Below, in pieces: positions 1-6,050 of a DNA stretch of 9,321 nt; the stretch's first letter is position 1, and each line of letters begins with the position of its first letter. The notes under the pieces are model-generated. The model searched no databases and was not told where the DNA came from. It saw only the letters and a program-made list of their open reading frames with translations. Made by a program: the position numbers and the translations under genes. The stretch comes from Acidobacteriaceae bacterium. Lineage in GTDB: Bacteria; Acidobacteriota; Terriglobia; Terriglobales; Acidobacteriaceae. The DNA lies in the NCBI GenBank assembly GCA_003156235.1, contig PMGP01000191.1, forward strand, positions 388 to 9,708. The letters run 5' to 3'.

Positions 1-614
1 GTCATCCCGGCGACCTGCACAAACTGTGGCGCACACGCACACCCAACGGCTATCACATGGAGTACGGCTACTCTTGCATGGGCTATGAGATTCCCGCGGC
101 CATCGGCGCAAAGATGGCCGACCCCAGCCGCGAAGTCTATGTCTTTTTGGGCGACGGCACCTACCAGATGATGCCCAGCGAGATCGCGACCTCCGTGCAG
201 GAGGGAATCAAGATCATCATCGTGCTGGTGGACAATCACGGCTTTGGCAGCATCAGCGCGTTGAGCCGCTCTCTAGGTCAGAACGAATTCGGCACACGCT
301 ATCGCTTCCGCTCGCAGGCCTCCGGCTTGATGGACGGCGAGCCGATAGCCGTGGACTTTGCCGCCAACGCGCGCAGCCTGGGCGCTCACGCCCTGAAAGC
401 CGCCACGCTGGACGAATTGAAGCAAGCCCTGCAGAAGGCCAAATCGCTGGATCGCACCACGGTCATCGTGGTGGAGACCGATCCGGCGGTGAGCGTGCCG
501 GGCTATGAATCCTGGTGGGATGTTGCGGTCGCCGAAGTCTCTGAGTTGGAGAGCGTACGCGAGGCAAGAGCCCGCTATGAAGAAGCGCGCAAGTGCGAAC
601 GCTTTTTTCTGTGA
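1..614 (+). CDS. iolD: IolD, trihydroxycyclohexane-1,2-dione hydrolase (3' part only)
   Basis: IolD is a cytosolic thiamine-diphosphate enzyme that hydrolytically opens the ring of 3D-trihydroxycyclohexane-1,2-dione to give 5-deoxy-glucuronate in myo-inositol breakdown. The reading frame is already open at base 3, so the gene begins before the window. The 203 visible residues are roughly the last third of a protein usually somewhat over 600 aa. They match the C-terminal ThDP-binding domain: HPGDLHKLWR, then YHMEYGYSCMGYE, then the ThDP/Mg motif from GDG (visible residues 50-52) to DN (77-78), and GYESWWDVAVAEVS near the end. These phrases are characteristic of IolD rather than of acetolactate synthase or other relatives. 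The stop lies 26 bases before the iolE start, so the two are probably one operon. Partial only because of the window edge; I see no frameshift. Confidence 0.93.
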   Translation, partial: HPGDLHKLWRTRTPNGYHMEYGYSCMGYEIPAAIGAKMADPSREVYVFLGDGTYQMMPSEIATSVQEGIKIIIVLVDNHGFGSISALSRSLGQNEFGTRYRFRSQASGLMDGEPIAVDFAANARSLGAHALKAATLDELKQALQKAKSLDRTTVIVVETDPAVSVPGYESWWDVAVAEVSELESVREARARYEEARKCERFFL

Positions 615-627
615 ATCAAGGAATTGG

Positions 628-635
628 AAAGAGGA
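628..635 (+). promoter_or_regulatory. Ribosome binding site that sets the iolE start
   Basis: The purine run AAAGAGGA ends five bases before the ATG at 641. The earlier in-frame ATG at 593 lies inside the end of iolD with no such site and would add 16 residues unlike the family. This decides the start at 641. Confidence 0.7.
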
Positions 636-640
636 AGAAC

Positions 641-1570
641 ATGAAGAAGATGTTGGTTGGCAATGCGCCTTGTTCCTGGGGCACGCTGGAAAACCAGGAC
701 AAGAGCCAGCAAATCCCGTTTAACAGAATGTTGGACGAGCTGGCGGAGACCGGCTACACCGCAACCGAGTTGGGCGACTGGGGCTATATGCCCACCGAGC
801 CCGCCGCGCTGGACACGGAAATGACCAAGCGCAACCTGGTCATGCTGGGCGCCTTTGTGCCGGTGGCCATGAAGAACCCCGCCGCCCATGCCCCCGGCGT
901 CGAAAAGGCCGTGAAAACAGCGCGCCTGCTGGCCGCCGTGGCCACCTCGCCGGCTCCATACCTCGTGCTCTCGGACGACAACGGCACCGACCCTGTGCGC
1001 ACCAAAAATGCCGGGCGCATCACGCCGGAGATGGGGCTGAGCGCGGCGGAGTGGAAGGTCTTTGCCGGCGGCGCGGACAAGATTGCGCGCGCGGTCTATG
1101 ACGAGACCGGCCTCAGGACGGTCCTGCACCACCATTGCGCAGGCTACGTGGAAACGCCCGATGAGATTGCCAAATTCCTCGATCTGACCGACCCGCGCAC
1201 CATCGGACTGGTCTTCGACGTGGGCCACTATTATCACGGCACCGGCAAAGAGAAGTGCGACGTGACTGCGGCGCTCAATCGCTTCGGAGACCGCGTGTGG
1301 TACATCCATCTGAAAGACATTGAGCCGAAGGTGGCCAAGTGCAGCCGCGAAGAGAAGTGGGACTACTTCACCGCCCTGCGCAACGGCCTCTACCCCGAAC
1401 TGGGCAAGGGCTGCGTGGACTTTCCGGCGATGTTGCGCTGGCTCAGCGCGCGCGACTACAAGGGCTATATGCTGGTGGAGCAGGACATCCTGCCCGGCAT
1501 GGGCACGCCCAGAGAGAGCGCACAACGCAGCCGCGAATATCTGCGATCCGTGGAAAAGTATTTTGCTTGA
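641..1570 (+). CDS. iolE: IolE, scyllo-inosose (2-keto-myo-inositol) dehydratase
   Basis: IolE removes water from scyllo-inosose to give 3D-trihydroxycyclohexane-1,2-dione, the substrate of IolD. It is a metal-dependent TIM-barrel enzyme of the xylose-isomerase-like/AP-endonuclease-2 superfamily. At 309 aa the length is close to the family's roughly 300. Family phrases seen in order are NAPCSWG (about residues 8-14), the strand-end motif VLHHHCAGYVE (161-171), FDVGHY (192-197), HLKDI (223-227), GKGCVDFPAMLRWL (255-268) and VEQD (279-282). The Glu, Asp, His and Glu residues in these motifs are the expected metal and substrate ligands. The start at 641 has a good ribosome binding site. It follows iolD by 26 bases and is probably co-transcribed with it. 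A repeat-rich gap then separates it from iolG. The call as IolE rather than another sugar isomerase rests on both motifs and neighbours. Confidence 0.93.
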   Translation: MKKMLVGNAPCSWGTLENQDKSQQIPFNRMLDELAETGYTATELGDWGYMPTEPAALDTEMTKRNLVMLGAFVPVAMKNPAAHAPGVEKAVKTARLLAAVATSPAPYLVLSDDNGTDPVRTKNAGRITPEMGLSAAEWKVFAGGADKIARAVYDETGLRTVLHHHCAGYVETPDEIAKFLDLTDPRTIGLVFDVGHYYHGTGKEKCDVTAALNRFGDRVWYIHLKDIEPKVAKCSREEKWDYFTALRNGLYPELGKGCVDFPAMLRWLSARDYKGYMLVEQDILPGMGTPRESAQRSREYLRSVEKYFA

Positions 1571-1664
1571 ACAGGCACGGCATGGGTCAGCAATGAATCA
1601 TGCTGGTGACGTAGGATTTGAAAGGGCACGACTTTACAGCTTGCGGAAAATCGAAATCAGACCA
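1571..1664. other. Non-coding spacer with a degenerate repeat half-copy
   Basis: No credible reading frame is present. Bases 1624-1634 (GGGCACGACTT) are identical to the first arm of the hairpin in the repeat at 4477-4487, but the second arm is missing (TACAGCTTGC follows). It looks like a decayed half-copy lying just upstream of the intact repeat at 1665. Confidence 0.4.
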
Positions 1665-1741
1665 GCTTTGTATCAGGGCACGGCTTCAGCCGTGCCGCAA
1701 ACGCAACAAAATAAGTGTTGGGCTTTAGCCCCTGAGGGATA
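1665..1741 (+). repeat. REP-like paired-hairpin repeat, copy 1
   Basis: The unit opens with GCTTTGTATCAGGGCACG and contains two stems. Hairpin 1 is 1677-1696 (GGCACGGC, loop TTCA, GCCGTGCC). Hairpin 2 is 1720-1731 (GGGCT, TT, AGCCC), followed by CCTGAGGGATAGT and then T6 at 1745-1750. A second copy in the same orientation lies at 4466. Both stems differ between copies but still pair, so structure rather than sequence is kept. The unit resembles the REP-type extragenic palindromes scattered through many acidobacterial genomes. Its job, if any, is unknown. The T-run after hairpin 2 could allow weak transcript termination between iolE and iolG. Confidence 0.65.
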
Positions 1742-1807
1742 GTATTTTTTCAGCGATTCACATTTCAACGGCGGCAATTGATGGCTGCATAAGTAATGTC
1801 CTGATAG

Positions 1808-1896
1808 ACGCGCCGGAGGCGCAGTGTTTGTTAGCCCCGCGCTTTAGCGTGGGGAAAGCGGATTCCACAGATTCACTCCGGAGTCCCGTAGGGACG
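1808..1896. repeat. Cluster of three short hairpins in the iolE-iolG gap
   Basis: Three tight stems follow one another. They are 1810-1822 (GCGCC, GGA, GGCGC), 1835-1854 (nine paired bases CCCCGCGCT/AGCGTGGGG with one G-T wobble around TT), and 1883-1895 (GTCCC, GTA, GGGAC). The self-complementary ACTCCGGAGT at 1875-1884 overlaps the last. No gene is seen here. The pattern looks like a composite of extragenic palindromes rather than one structured RNA, although a transcribed structured leader for iolG cannot be excluded from sequence alone. Confidence 0.55.
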
Positions 1897-1932
1897 GCGC
1901 AAGGACATTTCTTTTGCAGGGGTCATTAAAGC

Positions 1933-1950
1933 CGGAATCAATCGATTCCG
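1933..1950. promoter_or_regulatory. Candidate operator palindrome upstream of iolG
   Basis: CGGAATC, AATC, GATTCCG forms seven-base arms, and the 18 bases are symmetric in all but one pair. It lies 60 bases before the TTG start of iolG, a natural position for a repressor site. A LacI-family regulator is encoded nearby at 4827-5900, but the centre is not the CG typical of many LacI-family operators, so the pairing is only a guess. No clear -35/-10 pair could be placed next to it. Confidence 0.3.
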
Positions 1951-2000
1951 CAAACCATTTCGTAGTCTGCTTCAACGCAAATAGTTTATGAAAGGCATCA

Positions 2001-2007
2001 AGGGGGA
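2001..2007 (+). promoter_or_regulatory. Ribosome binding site that favours a TTG start for iolG
   Basis: AGGGGGA lies four bases before the TTG at 2012. The in-frame ATG at 1988 has no purine-rich site before it, and this site falls inside the extra eight codons it would add. The TTG start is therefore preferred. Confidence 0.55.
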
Positions 2008-2011
2008 CACA

Positions 2012-3034
2012 TTGAGCACACAAAAGCTGCACATCGGAATTATCGGTGCGGGGCGCATCGGGCGGGTCCACGCGGAAACGCTGGCCTTCCGTTTGCCGGA
2101 GGCTGAGATCGTCGCCATCACCGATATCAATCGCGAGGCCGCCGAGGCGCTGGCTGCCCGTTGCAACATTCCCAAGGTGGCCGCATCAAGCGCCGAGATT
2201 CTCGCCGACAAGCAGATCGAGGCAGTGTTGATCTGCTCCTCGACCAACACCCACGCCGATCTGATTGAGCAGACCGCCAAAGCTGGCAAGCACATCTTCT
2301 GCGAGAAGCCCATCGCCTTCAGCCTGGAGCAGATCGACCACGCCCTGGCCGCGGTGAAAAAGGCTGGAGTGCAATTGCAGATCGGCTTCAACCGGCGCTT
2401 TGACGCGAACTTCGCGCGCGTCCGCCATGCCGTGGCCACGGGCGAAATCGGCGCGCCCAATCTGATGCACATTATCAGCCGCGATCCCGGCCCGCCGCCG
2501 CTCGCATACGTTAAGGTTTCTGGCGGCATCTTCATGGACATGACCATTCACGACTTCGACATGGCCCGCTTCCTCATCGGCGACGAGGTGGAAGAGATCT
2601 ACACCGCGGCCGGCGTTCGGGTTGACCCGGAGATCGGCAACGCCGGCGATCTGGACACCGCGCTGATCGTGCTGCGCTTCCGCAACGGCGTCATCGGCAC
2701 CATCGACAATTGCCGCAAGGCTCCTTACGGCTACGACCAGCGCGTGGAGATTCTGGGCAGCGAGGGAAAGATCGCTACGGAAAACTGCTATCCCAACCAG
2801 GCCGTGGTCAGCGACGGAAAATCCGTGCACACGGACCTGCCGCTCAACTTCTTCATGGAGCGCTACACGGAAAGCTTTGCCAGCGAACTGAAATCCTTCG
2901 TCACCGCCATCCGCGAGGAGCAGACGACTGAAGTGACCGGCATCGACGGGCGGATTCCCGTGGCGATGGCGCTGGCGGCGCGCAAGTCCTATGACGAGCA
3001 CCGGCCCGTGCGACTGGAAGAGGTGGGCGGATGA
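2012..3034 (+). CDS. iolG: IolG-type myo-inositol 2-dehydrogenase (Gfo/Idh/MocA family)
   Basis: The enzyme most likely oxidises myo-inositol to scyllo-inosose with NAD+, the first step of the pathway, in the cytosol. At 340 aa it has the usual length. The N-terminal Rossmann fold carries GAGRIG (residues 12-17), with ITDIN (about 36-40) at the end of the second strand. The family's EKP motif is at 98-100, with the catalytic lysine at 99. The segment GGIFMDMTIHDFD (171-183) supplies the Asp (176) and His (180) expected near Lys97, Asp172 and His176 of the B. subtilis enzyme. The TTG start is chosen for its ribosome binding site; an ATG at 1988 would add eight residues. The small gene at 3031 overlaps its stop codon. 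Dehydrogenases of related polyols have the same fold, so substrate assignment rests on the linked iolD and iolE. Confidence 0.88.
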   Translation: MSTQKLHIGIIGAGRIGRVHAETLAFRLPEAEIVAITDINREAAEALAARCNIPKVAASSAEILADKQIEAVLICSSTNTHADLIEQTAKAGKHIFCEKPIAFSLEQIDHALAAVKKAGVQLQIGFNRRFDANFARVRHAVATGEIGAPNLMHIISRDPGPPPLAYVKVSGGIFMDMTIHDFDMARFLIGDEVEEIYTAAGVRVDPEIGNAGDLDTALIVLRFRNGVIGTIDNCRKAPYGYDQRVEILGSEGKIATENCYPNQAVVSDGKSVHTDLPLNFFMERYTESFASELKSFVTAIREEQTTEVTGIDGRIPVAMALAARKSYDEHRPVRLEEVGG

Positions 3035-3132
3035 TGCGATCCAAAACCATCTCCATCCTTACCGACGTGCACCTGTGGGTTCCAATCGGTGTCTTGATTC
3101 TGGGAATAATCCTTCTGATGAGCCTGAGGTGA
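3031..3132 (+). CDS. Small one-helix membrane peptide between iolG and the transporter
   Basis: This 33-residue frame starts at ATG 3031 (or the adjacent ATG 3034) and overlaps the iolG stop as ATGA, a typical translational-coupling arrangement. A purine-rich GAGGTG lies at 3019-3024. The peptide begins MMRSKTISILTDVHLWVP and continues as one uninterrupted hydrophobic helix (about residues 14-32), ending in SLR. Its stop (3130-3132) overlaps the probable ribosome binding site of the transporter, so the three genes look translationally chained. I do not recognise a named family. By position it may be a small partner or stabiliser of the transporter, but that is inference. Alternatively it is a chance frame in a 100-base spacer, though the tight overlaps at both ends argue against this. 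Confidence 0.6.
   Translation: MMRSKTISILTDVHLWVPIGVLILGIILLMSLR
3124..3131 (+). promoter_or_regulatory. Ribosome binding site for the transporter TTG start
   Basis: TGAGGTGA lies five bases before the TTG at 3137 and overlaps the stop codon of the 33-residue peptide. It supports the TTG start and suggests that translation of the peptide and of the transporter are linked. Confidence 0.55.
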
Positions 3133-3136
3133 ATTC

Positions 3137-4444
3137 TTGAGCGAAAATCTGACCGCCGCGCGAGGGCGTTCGACCCTCTCCCTGCATAAACTCGGCGTCT
3201 TCTGCGGACTGACCGCGGCCGTCTGGCTGGGCACCGCCGAAGCGCCCACCAAGCTGGTGAACGCCGGCCTCTTGGACGCCGCGTTTGCTCCTTTCATTCT
3301 TTCCATGGGCATGGTGATGGGCGCCTTTGTGGCCCGCTGGACCGTTCCCACGCTGCTCAAGGGCACGGGCTTTATTTTTTCCGACCTGCGCGACAAACCC
3401 CACCTCATTGTGTGGGCGCTGCTGGCCGGAATGTTGTGGGCCGTGGCCAACACGCTGACCATCTTCGCGGTGCGCAACGTGGGCCTGGCCATCGCCTTTC
3501 CGCTGTGGAACACCAACAGCCTGGTGGGCCTCTTCTGGGGCTGGCTGCTCTTCAAGGAGCTGCGCGGTTCCGGCGTCAAGGGATGGTCGAAAGTTTTGGG
3601 AGGCGCCTTCGCCATCGTCGGCGGCGCGGCGGTTCTGGCCTATGCAACGGCGAGCCAGTCCAATGCTCCCGGCAAGGCTCTGGTGGGCATCGTGGCCGCT
3701 CTCGGCGCGGGCGTACTGCTCGGCACCATGTATATTCCCTACCGCAAGGCCTACATCAGCGGCATGAACCCGCTTTCGTTCGTCACCATCTTCACCTTCG
3801 GCGAGCTGGGCACCGTTTCTATCCTTACAGCTATCAAGGTTGGCGGAGTAGCCAACCTCACCGCACAATTGCATTTAGCCCGCCCCATGCTCTTCTGGCC
3901 CTTCCTGGGCGGCTTCTGCTGGGTAATCGGCGACCTCTTCCAAAACTTTGCGGCCAAGTACATCGGCATCGGGCGCGGCATCCCGCTTTCCAACACCAAT
4001 CAGTTGTGGGGATTGGCGTGGGGCGCGCTGGTCTTCGCCGAATTTTCCGGATTGAGCACCTCCGCAAAGGCGCTGATCCTCACCGGATCATTGGTGATGA
4101 TCGCCGGCGCGGTCTCCATCAGCATGGCCGACCCCGGCGCATCGGAGTTGGTGAACTGGAAGCAGGCCCGTGACCGGGAGTGCGAACGCTACGGCCTGGA
4201 CGCCGCAAAGGTGGCCGCTGTGGTCGCCGGCGATGACCCGCTGGCCGAGCATCCGCCCGTGCGCCACTGGTGGGAAGCCGTGGTGATGATCGTCGCGGTG
4301 GGAATCTTTGTCTGGCTGGGCCTCGGAACAGTCAGCCAGCACCTCTCGCTCAGTATGCCGTGGATGATTGTCCTGATAATCGGCACCATCCTGCCTTTGG
4401 GCCTCTGCGGAACGTTGCTCTGGCGGCGAACCCGCTTCTCCTAG
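3137..4444 (+). CDS. GRP/RhaT-like DMT-superfamily sugar transporter, candidate inositol permease
   Basis: This is an inner-membrane protein of 435 aa, probably a proton- or ion-coupled sugar importer. Ten hydrophobic helices are spread over about residues 18-331. The two halves share a clear internal repeat: FPLWNTNSLVGLFWG (121-135) followed by FKEL, and IPLSNTNQLWGLAWG (282-296) followed by FAEF. This is the 5+5 duplication of the drug/metabolite transporter superfamily, and the Asn-Thr-Asn/WG pattern fits the glucose/ribose porter (GRP) and TMEM144-like branch. A charged loop (about 332-377) and two further helices (about 378-400 and 407-428) form an unusual C-terminal extension. The start is TTG with a good ribosome binding site. 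Linkage to iolG suggests myo-inositol as substrate. Bacterial inositol permeases usually described are MFS or ABC types, so the substrate is inference. Confidence 0.82.
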   Translation: MSENLTAARGRSTLSLHKLGVFCGLTAAVWLGTAEAPTKLVNAGLLDAAFAPFILSMGMVMGAFVARWTVPTLLKGTGFIFSDLRDKPHLIVWALLAGMLWAVANTLTIFAVRNVGLAIAFPLWNTNSLVGLFWGWLLFKELRGSGVKGWSKVLGGAFAIVGGAAVLAYATASQSNAPGKALVGIVAALGAGVLLGTMYIPYRKAYISGMNPLSFVTIFTFGELGTVSILTAIKVGGVANLTAQLHLARPMLFWPFLGGFCWVIGDLFQNFAAKYIGIGRGIPLSNTNQLWGLAWGALVFAEFSGLSTSAKALILTGSLVMIAGAVSISMADPGASELVNWKQARDRECERYGLDAAKVAAVVAGDDPLAEHPPVRHWWEAVVMIVAVGIFVWLGLGTVSQHLSLSMPWMIVLIIGTILPLGLCGTLLWRRTRFS

Positions 4445-4465
4445 CACAGCGTGTTTGATGAACCT

Positions 4466-4540
4466 GCTTTGTATCAGGGCACGACTTCAGTCGTGCCGAA
4501 AAATGAATTGAATCGAAGGGGTTTTAACCCCTGTGAAATA
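4466..4540 (+). repeat. REP-like paired-hairpin repeat, copy 2
   Basis: It starts with GCTTTGTATCAGGGCACG exactly as copy 1 at 1665. Hairpin 1 is 4478-4497 (GGCACGAC, TTCA, GTCGTGCC). Hairpin 2 is 4517-4532 (AGGGGTT, TT, AACCCCT), ending in GTGAAATAGT where copy 1 has GAGGGATAGT. Relative to copy 1, a G-C pair has become A-T in hairpin 1, and the second stem is changed on both sides. It begins 21 bases after the transporter stop, so the two copies bound the iolG-peptide-transporter unit in the same orientation. Confidence 0.65.
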
Positions 4541-4740
4541 GTCTGGGTGCCCCATCCTTTCCGCGCTCGCTGCGGAAAGATTCTCTCTTTTGAGTCGTCC
4601 ACCGGCTTCGCCGACTCACGAGGAATGAAACTTCCGCTAACTTGCTAACTCGCTCGTCTCCGCGTAGCGGAGGCTAACTTGCTGCACTTGTTTAAAAAAC
4701 TTTGGGTGCACCATCCTCGCCGCTTCTGAGCGAAGTCGAA
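4541..4740. repeat. Hairpin-rich non-coding region with further short repeats
   Basis: No gene is credible here. Stems are 4557-4579 (CTTTCCGC/GCGGAAAG), 4592-4617 (GAGTCG/CGACTC) and 4658-4672 (CTCCGC, GTA, GCGGAG). GTGCCCCATCCTTTC at 4547-4561 recurs exactly at 7126-7140, and GGGTGCACCATCC at 4704 is a variant of its start. GCTAACTTGCT occurs twice, at 4637-4647 and 4673-4683. This looks like accumulated extragenic repeat modules between two convergent transcription units. Confidence 0.5.
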
Positions 4741-4775
4741 GAATCTGCGTTTTGGTCATCTTGCGGCATCGGGGT

Positions 4776-4804
4776 CCCCAGCAAGCGATTTTTGCTCGCT
4801 GGGG
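4776..4804. terminator. Strong hairpin downstream of lacI, possible terminator
   Basis: CCCCAGCAAGC and GCTCGCTGGGG pair over eleven positions with one A-C mismatch around a seven-base loop. The stem lies 22 bases past the - strand lacI stop and at the meeting point of convergent genes. Neither side has a long T-run directly after the stem, so it may be a repeat module or transcript-end stabiliser rather than a classic intrinsic terminator. Confidence 0.4.
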
Positions 4805-4826
4805 TGATCTAGGGTGGGAACCCCGC

Positions 4827-5900
4827 TCACCCCGTCCTGACCCGCGCCGTCGACTCCCGCACAATCAGCTCGGCCTCGACCTTGATCCGGATCTCCGACG
4901 CGTCCCCGGACATCAGCCTGAAGAGGCTCTCCATCGCCAGTTGCCCCATGCGCCGCATCGGCTGGCGGACTGTAGTCAGCGGCGGCTGGGTATAGGAGGC
5001 GAAGAACAGATCGTCAAAGCCCACCACGGAAATGTCTTCCGGCACGCGCAGACCGTGCAGTCGAATCGACAGCATCGCTCCCAAGGCCGTCATATCGTTG
5101 TAACAGCAGACCGCGGTCGGCGGACAGGGCAGCGCCAGTAACTGATCCATGGCGCGCTGGCCGCCTTCCGGCTTGCCATCGCCGAGGACCACCAGTTCCG
5201 GAGTGAACACGATCCCGGCTGCGTCCTGTGCCTCGCGATAGCCCGCGCAGCGTTCCGCGTCCGATTGATAGCCCGTCTGGTCGCCCAGATAGGCAATCCG
5301 CCGATGTCCCAGCTCGATCAAGTGGTTGGCCGCGGCCCGGCTGCCTTCCTGGTTGCGAATCATCACCGAATGTACGAACGCTCCGGGGTGCTGATTATTG
5401 ACCAGAACAATCGGAACCATCATCTCCGACAGCAGCGGAAGATACAGCGCGCCCACGCGCGAGGAGGTGACGATGATCCCGTCCACCCGCCGCTCGGCAA
5501 AGGTTTGGACCACTTTTCTCTCGCTCTCGGGATCGGCATTCGATTCGGCCAGAAAGACGCAGTACCCGCGATCATGGGCCGCCTGCTCAATTCCGCTGAA
5601 GACTTCGCTGGTAAACGGGTCGGCGGCGGTGGTAACCACCAGCCCGATGGTCCGCGAGTGCCGGGTCACCAACCCCCGCGCCACGGCACTGGCGTGATAA
5701 CCCGCCTGCTCAGCGATCTTGCGGATTCTCTCGGCCGTGCGGGAATTCACCAGCGGGCTGTTCTGCAAGGCGCGGGAGACCGTGGGGTGGGATACGTGGG
5801 CCAGCCGCGCAATGTCCTTGATAGACGGCTGGCGGGCAGCTCGCCTGGAACCGCCGAGAGGCGAAACTCCCGGAACTTTGCCTGCCTCTTCGTCGAGCAT
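4827..5900 (-). CDS. LacI-family transcriptional repressor
   Basis: This is a DNA-binding regulator of 357 aa that probably responds to a sugar-like ligand. The helix-turn-helix is SIKDIARLAHVSHPTVSRAL (about residues 26-45), followed by NSRTAERIRKIAEQAGY and the hinge-helix region (about 68-77). The usual hinge YxPNxxAR reads YHASAVAR here. A periplasmic-binding-protein-like ligand domain fills about residues 83-350, with IVLVNN, HRRIAYLGD, YNDMTALGAM and DISVVGFDD typical of the family. About 24 residues precede the HTH, more than usual. The ATG at 5900 is preferred over an in-frame GTG at 5945, but neither has a convincing ribosome binding site. It converges with the inositol genes across a 380-base repeat region and could be their repressor. 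No target is proved, and the ligand is unknown. Confidence 0.88.
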   Translation of the reverse strand: MLDEEAGKVPGVSPLGGSRRAARQPSIKDIARLAHVSHPTVSRALQNSPLVNSRTAERIRKIAEQAGYHASAVARGLVTRHSRTIGLVVTTAADPFTSEVFSGIEQAAHDRGYCVFLAESNADPESERKVVQTFAERRVDGIIVTSSRVGALYLPLLSEMMVPIVLVNNQHPGAFVHSVMIRNQEGSRAAANHLIELGHRRIAYLGDQTGYQSDAERCAGYREAQDAAGIVFTPELVVLGDGKPEGGQRAMDQLLALPCPPTAVCCYNDMTALGAMLSIRLHGLRVPEDISVVGFDDLFFASYTQPPLTTVRQPMRRMGQLAMESLFRLMSGDASEIRIKVEAELIVRESTARVRTG

Positions 5901-5955
5901 GGTTAGGAATATTCTATAGGCCCCTGGCCACCTTTGACCGGCCACAGAAAAATTG

Positions 5956-5983
5956 GGTAGTGGTGCCGTTTGGAATCCACAGG
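5956..5983 (+). repeat. Left 28-bp inverted repeat
   Basis: It begins GGTAGTGGTGCCG and ends AATCCACAGG. It is the exact reverse complement of 7060-7087, with pairing lost immediately outside and inside those limits. It lies 56 bases before the lacI start on the opposite strand and 67 bases before the membrane-protein gene. The palindrome GGCGAATCGCC (5983-5993) abuts it. Confidence 0.9.
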
Positions 5984-6050
5984 GCGAATCGCCAAGATTA
6001 AGATGTAAACTAATTCACAAATCGCAATTCCTCCACAGCAGGCCAAATAG

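Noticed and set aside
593..640. Earlier ATG for iolE at 593
   Set aside because: It lies in the end of iolD, has no ribosome binding site and would add 16 residues not seen in the family.
575..1525. Long - strand frame across iolE
   Set aside because: It is a shadow of the GC-rich iolE codons. The + strand product has all the IolE motifs.
4451..4648. Short + strand frame after the transporter
   Set aside because: It runs through the hairpin repeats with no ribosome binding site, and its translation looks random.
4541..4826. CRISPR array or attC-like site in the repeat region
   Set aside because: The repeats differ in sequence and spacing and are individual hairpins, with no regular repeat-spacer pattern and no cas gene or integrase.
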